NCBI GenBank assembly: GCA_030295235.1
Contig: AP026140.1
Span: forward strand, 124,001 to 188,000
Source of the DNA: Fistulifera solaris
Lineage: Eukaryota > Bacillariophyta > Bacillariophyceae > Naviculales > Stauroneidaceae
Length of the DNA stretch: 64,000 nucleotides
Reading direction: 5' to 3'
A program made the translations under genes and the position numbers. The notes beneath the pieces were generated by a model. That model was not told the origin of the DNA, made no database searches, and was given only the letters and a program-made list of their open reading frames with translations. The first letter of the stretch is position 1, and every line of letters starts with the position of its first letter. Shown here piece by piece: positions 55,665 through 64,000 of the stretch.

Positions 55665-56543
55665 TCACGCGGAGACAGTTTGTTCCAGCACCAGGACGTC
55701 TTTGGCGGCGTGTTCTGTCGTCATGGGAAGCAATGTTGTACCGAATCGACTTTTCCATGTCAGCGCAAAGTCCTGTAATTGCTCGGAACTAACGAAAGTA
55801 CCTTGATCTCCCAGAGCACCCCGTACCCAGTCTACCATGTGCTCGAGTTCGCTGTGAGGAATTCCTAGCACCTTAGACAGTTGTGTGCGCAATTCTTCCG
55901 AGATGGGTGCGCCTCGATTGGCTTCCACGGCTACGAGGACGGAGGCTACCAAGAGACGATGAACCGTGCGGGGCGTGCAGTACGGACAGGGACTATGCCC
56001 ATCACTACGCGGTGTCTCTACCGAGCAAGCCCGATCCATGAAAATCATAGCCAGAGTTAAATCTGTGATAGACATTGTATTTTCAAAGTCACTGCCGAAG
56101 AAAGATACCAGAGTGTGCAAATATTGTGAAAGTTCGGGTCCCCATCGACGGGCACCTTGGGCGTTTCCTTCGTACAGACGCTTCGCGTGAAACACGGTTA
56201 TTGTATCAGAAGCCACAGTACTGGGTCTTGGCGTCGATGCTATGCGATACACCGATGCTTGGCCTCCGCGAAACGGATCCTTCGATTGGGGAAGTTCTTC
56301 CGTTTCGTCACGTATCCTTTGGACACCAAATGGTTGTTGAGAAGCCAAAAATAACCGCCGATTCATTTCTCCCGTCCATCGCAGAGCCAGTGCTACTTCT
56401 TCTACTTTGATTGGTAGCGAAGAAGTTGTTCGTTGCAGATGCGGGCGGGGAATCTCTCGGATGCTAGCTACTTCGGCTGTGCAAGAGCTCCACGAAGACG
56501 ACAATAGCAGTAACGCGAAGGGTGGTCCCGATAGGATTCTCAT
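55665..56543 (-). CDS. PHO80-type cyclin with an N-terminal signal-peptide-like segment
   Basis: The cyclin-box core resembles P-type/PHO80 cyclins: LSQYLHTLVSFFGSDFE, SITDLTLAMIFMDRACS, then TVHRLLVASVLVAVEAN with an inserted CPYC motif, and LGIPHSELEHMVDWVRGAL. The N-terminus MRILSGPPFALLLLSSSWSS looks like a cleavable signal, which is unexpected for a CDK partner. The true start may instead be a later methionine (MNRRLF, about 56360). 292 residues from 56543, no frame breaks. Confidence 0.72.
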   Translation of the reverse strand: MRILSGPPFALLLLSSSWSSCTAEVASIREIPRPHLQRTTSSLPIKVEEVALALRWTGEMNRRLFLASQQPFGVQRIRDETEELPQSKDPFRGGQASVYRIASTPRPSTVASDTITVFHAKRLYEGNAQGARRWGPELSQYLHTLVSFFGSDFENTMSITDLTLAMIFMDRACSVETPRSDGHSPCPYCTPRTVHRLLVASVLVAVEANRGAPISEELRTQLSKVLGIPHSELEHMVDWVRGALGDQGTFVSSEQLQDFALTWKSRFGTTLLPMTTEHAAKDVLVLEQTVSA

Positions 56544-57046
56544 GGTGATCGATCTGTCTGTTTAAGTTGACAATCGGTTTGCTGTGATGCAATTATGGTG
56601 CTTTTGGAAGGGAATAAAAAAGGCGTTTGGTTCCGATTTCATGGCCAAAATGCCCGATGCACGAAATTTTCAAACGCGGAGTCGCGCCATCCGAAACGGC
56701 ACAAATCTTCCCCCGCGATTTGTCCGTTGAGCATCTGTTCCGGTACTCAATCAGTACTTGGTCGGAGTCTTGGCAACAATTTTGTTCGTGAAACGACTTA
56801 CTGTATGCGAGAATGTAGGGGGAGGGTGCGAATGTACAGTACCTGGTACTGTACCTGTAGTTGCATCATCCTTCAAAATAGTTATCCCCGACTGGATTCA
56901 GTCACGAAATATGACGCTCTATATGCGACGTGTACAATAGTGTCAACGTAAAAAGTAAAAACCATTGCTTTCATAGTTTATAGGTCTAAATTGATTACTT
57001 GCCTGCAACCTACAAAATACCAATATCAAGAATACTCGACGGTATT
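56544..57046. other. Divergent intergenic region cyclin / MFS
   Basis: No gene recognised. Hairpin GACTG-GATT-CAGTC at 56890-56903, without a heptamer at the usual gap. Confidence 0.45.
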
Positions 57047-58598
57047 ATGGCGCCTTGTGATCCTTCTTTCCGAGGGCCTCATTTTGTTACTTGCTGCTGG
57101 CTAATAGCCACTTTATTGCTGTTGCCGTCATCATCGAATGCATTATTTCTATCGACCAACCGGCGCTGTAATAGAGACGGCAGAATATCAATAGGATGTA
57201 AACCTTTTCCCTCCGTGTGCAATCGAAATGCTCGTTCCACGGAATTCTGGAGACTGAGAGGAGGAGCACATTCGGACGATCATGACGACAACGCATCGTC
57301 GACGTCGACGAGAAAAACGCTCATTTCGTCTCCTCGAGGCATGTCTATAGCGTTAGCAGTGACATATTTGACTGTCATGGGAGCCAAGTGCGCTTTGCCG
57401 TCAGTCCTTTCTTTGTTGACGGCGCCATCGACCGGACTGACGTTTCCCGTCGGCACAATGCCTTCTGAGGCAATCGCGAAACAACTGACGCTATCGACCA
57501 TGGCGATAGCGGTCGGGAAAATTAGTGCTGGGGCCGGTCATTGACTATTATGGTGGGGTCTTTTCGCTCAAAGTTGCCTTACTGGCACTGGCAGCCGCCA
57601 TGGGAATCATTTCTGTCAGTCAGTCGTTTCAAGTGTTCGCCGTGGCATGGATTTGTGTCGATTTCATCTTCAGCTCCTGTTGGGCCGCTTGCATTCATGC
57701 CATTCATCAAACGTTTCCTTCTCATCAGTGGGCAACTCAGATTGGATACCTGGCGGCGGCAGCGAGGACAGGGAATGCGCTGGCGTTCACTTTGTTCGCG
57801 TGGGTCCTACACCTTGCCCAGCCATTGACACGACAAGCGTGGAGACCGGTGTTTGGCGTCGCGGGGCTATTACAATTTGTTCCGGTGTGTCTTTTGACGT
57901 ACTTTGGGAATGTATCACAAACAAAAACCATGCATGCCGTGCAAAGACCAACCTTGGCGGAATCCTTGAAAACTGTTCGACAAGAGGCGACGACAATCGA
58001 TTTTTGGTTGCAATTGATCAACCGATCCGCTCTCATGGTGTTTGCTTCCTTTCTTCTCTTTATCCCCACACTAATGACGCAAGTGTATGGAACCACTCCT
58101 GCGGTAGCTTCGCAAGTTGGGGCTTTATTTGCACTCGGGTGTCTACTGTCTGTTACTAGCGGATCGGCTGTATATCCCGCACTCTCTTGGACGGGGAAAC
58201 TGAAAATGACAACAGCATTGTTGGGAACAGGTATTCTTAGCTCAATCGGTCAATTAGGGCATGTTTCGGGCTGGTGGAAGTTGCACACGACAATCAGCTC
58301 GACGCTACTATTTCTATGGGGCCTGGCGGTCGCCATTCCGTTCTACCTTCCTTCGTCTTTATATGCTCTGGCCAAAGGCCGATCCTCGGCAACCATCGCC
58401 GACATGTTTGATATTGGCAGCTTCTTGTTGCTTGCGTTCTTCAATGGATACGTCGCAAGCTTGCGACACTCGGATCCAGCGGCGTGGGTGGGAACATTCC
58501 AGCTAACAACACTATGTGCCATAACGTCGCTCGTTTCTCTATCGCTCAGCTACTGGAGAGAAGGACAGAATCAAAACGATTCAAGACGAAAAGTATAA
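57047..58598 (+). CDS. Major facilitator superfamily transporter
   Basis: About 12 hydrophobic segments with the MFS loop GKLVLGPVIDYYGG between early helices. The N-terminal ~45 residues form a signal-like segment (CCWLIATLLLLPSSSNA), followed by a hydrophilic linker with WRLRGGAH, so a secretory or plastid-envelope location is possible. The A-run 57518-57521 has one base too many; removing it joins the N-terminal part to the rest. Helical segments continue through VFAVAWICVDFIF and FLLFIPTLM to the stop at 58598. The substrate cannot be inferred; the layout recalls glycerol-3-phosphate-like carriers only in general. Confidence 0.8.
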
Positions 58599-58874
58599 TA
58601 TTTGCATAGAAAGTAGACATTTTGAAATGTAAATACTATCTTGTTACAAATAATAATCACCATTACGTCATTTGACGTTTGTCAAACCTAACTCGTTCCA
58701 CAGTCGTTAGGTGACGAAACTATGATAAATCAGTAAAAGCTCTCAAGCACACATGCTGACAGACTATGCCATCCTTCTTTCATCCCCTCCATGTTATCTT
58801 TTTTATCAAAACTCGCGTCAGCCGTCCCTAGGCATGACGAGTCCGACGTATGACGCTTCTATTCTATCTGTCAC

Positions 58875-60173
58875 TCATTCCTTTTTCTGCTCCTTCTTAT
58901 CGTCCTTCTGAAGACTCAATTCGCCCATCTTTTGAATCGTCTCCGACAACGTCGTTTTACCGCCATCTTCTTTCTTTTCTGTCCGAGGACTTTCCTTCAA
59001 CGGTACCAATGGCGGGAATTCATCCGCCTTCTTTTTGCGATGCTTGCCACCCTTCCTGCCCCGGTACTGAGTTCGTCGAAAACGGGGATCGGGTGTGGAC
59101 TCGTGAACCGGCGGTGCTACCGGAGTTTCCTCGGGTGACTTCAACACAACGTCTTGGAGTTCCTTGCTTCCGTTCCCAACGGGTGGAGCTCCCGACGGAG
59201 TCACGGGCGTAGGCGCATAAGTCCACGCATACACGGGCGTTGCGGTCGAGGTAGGGTACGGCACGGCCACCATTCCCTTTTGCGCCGTCTCCAAAACGCT
59301 TGGCGGATAAGCCGTCGCATAGTACACTTGTTCCCCCTGTGGATACGCCACGGGCTGATACATCATCGTGGCCTGCGAAGCTCCCATCCATTCACAAACC
59401 AGAAGGCCGCCGTTCTTAAAACTCCGTTTTGGGAGCATTTCCATGGCCGCACGGGCCTCGCTTTCCGTAGCAAAGCTCAATTTCCAAGTCAGTGGCATGA
59501 CCTTTTCCAGCGTGACGGGTACGATCGGGGTGAATCCTTCCGGAATGGTGCGATTCTCAAACGCCAACCATTTTTTCAGCAGCTTGTCACCAATGTTATC
59601 GGGGACACCTTGAACCGTGATCCATACCTTGTGATCTTCCTCTTCGTCCGCCGAAGGATTGAGTGTGCTAGCAAAAGACGTCGGAGAGACGGTCGCCAAC
59701 GTCCGGGTCGACGCATCTTCTCCGGCCGTTGTTTTGACGACCAGTTCCTGCGGCGGCGGATACCCCACGAATCGTTGCGGAGTGTGCGGCGGCGGAACGA
59801 CTCCATACTGGACACGGTACTGCGGATGCACCAAACACATGCCTTCCACAAATACGGTGTGACTGTTCATGGCGACGGCCTGTCGCAACAGATTCAGATC
59901 CGCCGGAGGCAAGGTATGAGGATCCGTATGATACATGACCGCCGGTCCCAAAAAGGCCCGCGCAACAATCTTCTTGATCATGGGAAATGACGCAATGATT
60001 TCGATGGGAACGGCTCCGTTGTTTTGATACAGCAAAGTGCGTAAGTAGTCATCGCGACCCAAATTTTCCGGAGAAAAGTAAAAGTCAATCTGTTGCTGAA
60101 GTTGTTGCAACAAGAAATCGTCGGGAAAGCTCATCGTCGCGGGTGAAGAAGAAGGACCGTGGTGCATTTGCAT
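58875..60173 (-). CDS. La-related protein (LARP)
   Basis: The La motif is at the N-terminus: LLQQLQQQIDFYFSPENLGR, DDYLRTLLYQNNGAVPIEII, SFPMIKKI. A second RNA-binding, RRM-like region (about 59620-59390; VWITVQGVPDNIGDKLLKKW, then KLSFATESEARAAMEMLP) follows after a Pro/Tyr-rich linker. The C-terminus is basic and disordered (RGRKGGKHRKKKADEFPPL). The order matches LARP4/LARP6-like proteins that bind mRNA and affect translation or stability. 432 residues, no intron and no frame breaks. Start ATG 60173 or 60131. Confidence 0.82.
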   Translation of the reverse strand: MQMHHGPSSSPATMSFPDDFLLQQLQQQIDFYFSPENLGRDDYLRTLLYQNNGAVPIEIIASFPMIKKIVARAFLGPAVMYHTDPHTLPPADLNLLRQAVAMNSHTVFVEGMCLVHPQYRVQYGVVPPPHTPQRFVGYPPPQELVVKTTAGEDASTRTLATVSPTSFASTLNPSADEEEDHKVWITVQGVPDNIGDKLLKKWLAFENRTIPEGFTPIVPVTLEKVMPLTWKLSFATESEARAAMEMLPKRSFKNGGLLVCEWMGASQATMMYQPVAYPQGEQVYYATAYPPSVLETAQKGMVAVPYPTSTATPVYAWTYAPTPVTPSGAPPVGNGSKELQDVVLKSPEETPVAPPVHESTPDPRFRRTQYRGRKGGKHRKKKADEFPPLVPLKESPRTEKKEDGGKTTLSETIQKMGELSLQKDDKKEQKKE

Positions 60174-61039
60174 CTTTTTGTGAATTATTTTGTAGTGTTT
60201 AAGTGTTTATGAATATGACTCTGTAAAAAAGGAAGAGATTTGTTGAGACGTGAACTTTTAGTTGAAACGGTAAAGAATGCGAATCACAATGACGCTGACA
60301 AAAAGCGACCAACAACAATCTCTCACAAAGTGAGCACTTACTGTTTGCAAGGATTTGGAAGGTAGTTGAAAAGGCTATGAGTTGTAGCTGCAATGAGATT
60401 CGTTGCAGATGCTATTCAAATGTGCAACAGGCGATCAATCGTGACAATGCGAACACGAGCAATTGCAGGAAAGCGTTCCGACGGTGTTTTATGAGAAGAG
60501 AGATCCGTAAGCAGACCGAAACTATGAAATGTATGAAGGCGTATCAAAGAAAGGGAAGATACGACTGCTTGCAAAGGAAAAGGGAATGACACACAAGTGA
60601 TAGATCTCAACCAATGAGGGAAAAAGATGACAATGGGATTGACGTCGTGAACCGTGCGCTTTCTGTGTTGCGTTTTCCTGTACCTATCGAAACTCGTCCG
60701 CCAGAGTGTACTGTCGCGTAAAGAGTAGCTACAGTGGGAACGACAACGAACCGAAAACGAATGGAATGGCTTGCGCGCAGATACTTAAGCCAACGGATAT
60801 CTGCGTGACTCCAACAGCTAGTTTTCAGGGGCGCCAGGAGCGCCTGCCAGCAGTTCAACTTCAACTGGGAATGAATGAATCAGAGATTGTGATTGGAGAA
60901 TGAACAGAATGACACAACTATGGTTAGAAAAGCTTGAACCTTCAGCTTTGGTTAAAGACAGGATCACCGTCACTTCGCTATAACTGACAAGTTATCTGGT
61001 ATGTGTGTTAGTAATTTGTATTTGTTTGATTTGCACGCT
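60174..61039. other. Intergenic region
   Basis: No gene that I can support. A Cys/Arg-rich 70-codon open frame at 60377-60589 is probably chance. Confidence 0.4.
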
Positions 61040-62521
61040 CTATCTCTTTCGTTTAACTTTGCGTTGGGGTACCGTCACTTTCGTTTTCGTACCTCGCGGT
61101 ATAGTAGGAATGACTTTTGTTTCCATCGGAAGTTCTCCGCGATTGGCTTTTTCCATGACTTGCGGTGAAATTTGGGGCATGTATTCCCGGTCGGGTGTCG
61201 ACGATTGCAATTTCGTTTGGTGTTCCAGTTCTTGTTGCTGCCGAAGGAACTGCCCTTGCAATTGCCAGATAGGGGCCGATATACCATGAATGTAAGGACC
61301 GGCTGGCATTGGCATATTCATAGTCGGGGTACGTGGAATTTCATGGCCAAAGCGAAGATCCAAAGGTACCACCTTTCGCTGACTGCTCTCCGTTTTCGGT
61401 ACTCGAATGGATGTGGGTCGATAATTACCAGCAAACGAAACTTCAAAATCGCGAGCCAAAACGCCGTGCTTGCCCAAGACAGGACCATCACCCCGCAGTT
61501 TTCGAGCTTCTTGCTCCAGCTGCTTCAATTGAATGAATTTTTGAGCATAGACGGCTTCGGGTGGTGGTGCCAATAGACTGGGTAGACCCACCAATTGTCG
61601 GAAGGATTCGGTCCGCAATGCCGCACTTTGGACCGCCGTATAAATAAAACTCGTCACCAAATAAATTTGTATGCCCGCCGGCAATTGCGAAGAAAAACAG
61701 GGCATGAAGACGGCAAACGATTGGAAAATATCTTTCAACAAGGCCGCCGTATCGGATTTGCTCGCCGCCTCCCCCGACAAGGTCCGTTTCCCGACCGCGA
61801 CTTCAACATTGGCGTACAGACACAAACCCGCCAAAACGGGCAATCCAAACCACGGATCCGGTTCGGTCAAATCCGGAATCCACGCAATGGGAGCATCGAC
61901 CAATTCCTGTGCGAGCGCCGGATCACGGCCATTGACAATTTTGCGTAAATCCGTCGACACGTACCAAAAGATCGGTACTTGTAGCAGCGGACTGAGAAAG
62001 ATAGCAAAGGGATGGATGTTGTGCAGTTTGTAGATGCCACTGAGAGTGGATAAATTGGTCCGCATCAACGCGTATCGCTCCAACACTGTCCCACCCTGCT
62101 TGTCGCGTAGCTTTTTCAGATCATTTTGAAACAAGGTGAGCAAAAACTGCACCTCGGGGACCACTTTGGCGAATCGAGAGGATGTCTTTGCTCCATAAAT
62201 GACGACAGGGATGAGTGCGGTCCGTACGAGAACACTCATTACGGCAAAACAGGCCCAGTAAGGAACGTCACCCGAATGCAACAACTGCAACATGTAACCA
62301 CTGCCGCCCCACACCGACACATTTTGTAACGCTTCGGGAGCCCACGAAGATGTCGACATGTGTCGTGCTGGTCTATGTTGTTGTAAAGGAGAATCCCAGA
62401 AAGGGGAAGAAGTTAAAACGCTGGCGTGTTGTGGGACGATCGTCCATTGCGCCGATCCGATTCGTCGTGCTGCAAAGCGAATCGGTTGTTGCGCTTTCGA
62501 CGCAACCAGAAGACCTATCAT
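61040..62521 (-). CDS. Mitochondrial OXA1/COX18-type membrane insertase
   Basis: The N-terminus is Arg/Ser/Gln-rich without acidic residues (ASKAQQPIRFAARRIGSAQ), fitting a mitochondrial presequence. The YidC/Oxa1 domain follows: YWACFAVMSVLVRTALIPVV, a loop with KLRDKQGG, HPFAIFLSPLLQVPIFWYV, WFGLPVLAGLCLYANVEVA, FAVFMPCFSSQLPAGIQIYL and YTAVQSAALR. A basic C-terminal tail of about 150 residues, ending RKVKRKR, could contact the mitoribosome as in OXA1. 493 residues, no frame breaks. COX18 versus OXA1 cannot be separated by eye. Confidence 0.87.
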   Translation of the reverse strand: MIGLLVASKAQQPIRFAARRIGSAQWTIVPQHASVLTSSPFWDSPLQQHRPARHMSTSSWAPEALQNVSVWGGSGYMLQLLHSGDVPYWACFAVMSVLVRTALIPVVIYGAKTSSRFAKVVPEVQFLLTLFQNDLKKLRDKQGGTVLERYALMRTNLSTLSGIYKLHNIHPFAIFLSPLLQVPIFWYVSTDLRKIVNGRDPALAQELVDAPIAWIPDLTEPDPWFGLPVLAGLCLYANVEVAVGKRTLSGEAASKSDTAALLKDIFQSFAVFMPCFSSQLPAGIQIYLVTSFIYTAVQSAALRTESFRQLVGLPSLLAPPPEAVYAQKFIQLKQLEQEARKLRGDGPVLGKHGVLARDFEVSFAGNYRPTSIRVPKTESSQRKVVPLDLRFGHEIPRTPTMNMPMPAGPYIHGISAPIWQLQGQFLRQQQELEHQTKLQSSTPDREYMPQISPQVMEKANRGELPMETKVIPTIPRGTKTKVTVPQRKVKRKR

Positions 62522-62639
62522 ATGACGGGTTTCTTCTTTGCATGCGTCGGCGAAAGAACTTCTTTAGATGTGAATAGTTACGATAAAATTTGATGATATA
62601 CAGGAAAAGAACGGTTACCATTCGAGGCAAATGATTGTT

Positions 62640-62842
62640 GGCGGCGCCTGTGAGGCGTAAAAGTTGAATGAACGGCGTGACGCGATACGAATGTCTACGT
62701 AATTTCACGTAACTCTCGTAGGGAAATTTATCGAAAGAGGGAAACCCGAATATTGTGTAATTCGATCACACCACTTTCCGCGTCTTTTGGACACCAATGT
62801 CAACAATGCTTTGCCCAACATCGCTAAAGCAAGCCGAGGAAC
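62640..62842. repeat. Dispersed repeat, copy related to 63785-64000
   Basis: Shared strings include GAATGTCTACGTAATTTCAC, GTAGGGAAATTTATCGA and GTCAACAATGCTTTG. A shorter copy lies at 53335-53460, and a fragment near 62905. Confidence 0.75.
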
Positions 62843-62977
62843 ATAATCGACTTTGCGTTGACAGTGAAACACGAAACAGTAGGAAAATACAACGCTCCCA
62901 CTCTACGTAGCCGCCGTAGTAAATTTTTTTTTATATGTGTAAGCTAGACTTTAGAGATCTCGAGACTCTCAAGTCGG

Positions 62978-63012
62978 CGGCTAGCGCCGCTCATTGGTGG
63001 CTTGCGCCACCA
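62978..63012. other. Two adjacent GC hairpins
   Basis: GCGGC-TAGC-GCCGC is followed by GGTGGC-TTGC-GCCACC. Both have four-base loops of type TNGC, recalling the hairpin pair at 16867. Confidence 0.5.
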
Positions 63013-63100
63013 GCTTCAATCTCAAAACGTCGATGCAGGAGACGAGTAGTCTAACTGAATTCTTATCAGATGTATCAAGTAGACTAGTCTATAGAGAGTA

Positions 63101-63184
63101 ATGGCCAGAATTTACTATGCTTACGTCCTATCCCTACAAGAGAACCGAATCCCTAATACAAGTTAGAGAAACACAACTAACCCA
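63101..63184. repeat. Dispersed repeat, inverted copy of 48208-48292
   Basis: Reverse complement of the 48.2-kb copy with few differences. It abuts the fold-back element at CCCAGT. Confidence 0.75.
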
Positions 63185-63664
63185 GTACAGCTGGGATTCG
63201 TTCGTCATTACACCATGTACACCTCGTAGAAAATGTACCAGAGGGTCCACAAAGATTTTACTGTATACTTTTACGTACAAATTTCCCATTTTCATGCTTA
63301 TTTTTATCTATCATAAAAACTTCGGATGAATAAGATAATTATATAGATAGATTCAGAATTTTGAGAGCTACAAAATAAGTTTTTCGATCCGCGAACTGAG
63401 CCTTCTTTCGCGTACTACAAAAATATCCATATTCTTCGTCAAATAAGGCCCAGTTCGCGGATCGAAAAACTTATTTTGTAGCTCTCAAAATTCTGAATCT
63501 ATCTATATAATTATCTTATTCATCCGAAGTTTTTATGATAGATAAAAATAAGCATGAAAATGGGAAATTTGTACGTAAAATTATACAGTAAAATCTTTGT
63601 GGACCCTCTGGTACATTTTCTACGAGGTGTACATGGTGTAATGACGAACGAATCCCAGCTGTAC
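63185..63664. repeat. Fold-back element, 218-bp near-perfect arms
   Basis: Arm 63185-63402 and arm 63447-63664 are reverse complements with two mismatches seen (one near 63272, one near the loop). The loop is 44 nt. No target duplication was recognised. It is either a fold-back transposable element or an assembly palindrome. Confidence 0.85.
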
Positions 63665-63784
63665 AGTGTACGATGGATGAAATCCATTGAACATCGAACC
63701 GTTGCCAGGTCACGCATGTTAGCAGTGAGCCCAGTGCACAGATGTCAACGTTTTTATGCCCACCGTATTTGCTTCGTGTCAAAG

Positions 63785-64000
63785 CGCAATGAACGCCATC
63801 GATTTGAAAACAGAACGTTGATGGAACGAATGATGCCACGCTTCGAATGTCTACGTAATTTCACGAAGCTGTCGTAGGGAAATTTATCGACAGAGGGGGT
63901 ACCCGGATATTGTGTTATTTCGATCACACCGTTAAACGCGTATTTTGGACATATATGTCAACAATGCTTTGACCAACATCGCTAATGCGAGCCATGAAAC
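63785..64000. repeat. Dispersed repeat, copy related to 62640-62842, cut by window end
   Basis: Same orientation as the 62.6-kb copy. It continues to the edge of the window. Confidence 0.7.

Noticed and set aside
59154-59990. 278-codon plus-strand open frame, Arg/His-rich
   Set aside because: Antisense shadow of the La-related protein gene, whose domains are clear.

Overview
The window reads as nuclear DNA of a diatom, probably a pennate one; the species is not resolved. The evidence is: compact genes with short GT-AG introns of about 64-99 bp; secretory or bipartite plastid-type N-termini (signal peptide followed by an AFQ-, SFS- or AWS-like junction) on glutaredoxin, histidinol dehydrogenase and an Mpv17-family protein; a Ty1/copia element with a diatom-like protease and RNase H; and a member of a protein family that is common in diatoms. 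No rRNA or tRNA gene was found.

Layout. 0-7.6 kb: a tRNA uracil-5-methyltransferase (TRMT2A type, minus) diverges from a large NUMOD1-PDZ-PHD chromatin-type gene (plus). 7.8-14.6 kb: a degenerate copia retrotransposon (minus) between two identical 90-bp repeats. 14.9-16.7 kb: LSM12 and a histidine-phosphatase gene, converging. 16.7-18.5 kb: a repeat block with a ~203-bp satellite. 18.6-24.3 kb: GLE1 carrying a NUP42-like FG/CCCH tail, converging on a SECIS-binding-protein-2 homologue. 24.7-30.1 kb: a membrane protein, a 207-bp satellite, a plastid glutaredoxin, ARL1 and a secreted lamin-tail protein. 30.2-32.6 kb: a 228-bp tandem array and diverged inverted repeats. 32.6-41.1 kb: a hypothetical protein, a class III aminotransferase, a kelch protein, PEX19, a small protein and a glycosyltransferase-like protein. 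41.9-50.1 kb: a pathogen-related protein, CAPZB, a COPI-associated EF-hand protein, a UGA-containing glutathione peroxidase, a mini glucosidase-II-beta-like protein and HisD. 50.6-52.0 kb: a non-autonomous hAT-like transposon with an intact 8-bp target duplication. 52.4-62.5 kb: a diatom-type hypothetical protein, Mpv17, a cyclin, an MFS carrier, a LARP and an OXA1/COX18 insertase. 62.6-64 kb: repeats, including a near-perfect 218-bp fold-back.

How the genes relate. Most are unlinked housekeeping functions. The clearest functional link is the SBP2 homologue and a glutathione peroxidase whose catalytic codon is UGA: machinery and client of selenocysteine insertion. GLE1 and its usual partner NUP42 appear fused in one reading frame.

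Sequence quality matters here. More than fifteen otherwise well conserved genes are broken by exactly one base, nearly always in a mononucleotide run, and continue perfectly in the neighbouring frame. I treat these as likely assembly errors, and gene limits below span them.

The most unusual non-coding signal is a recurring bipartite intergenic element: a CTATAGT-like heptamer, a gap of about 26-31 nt, then the hairpin GACTG-N4/5-CAGTC.
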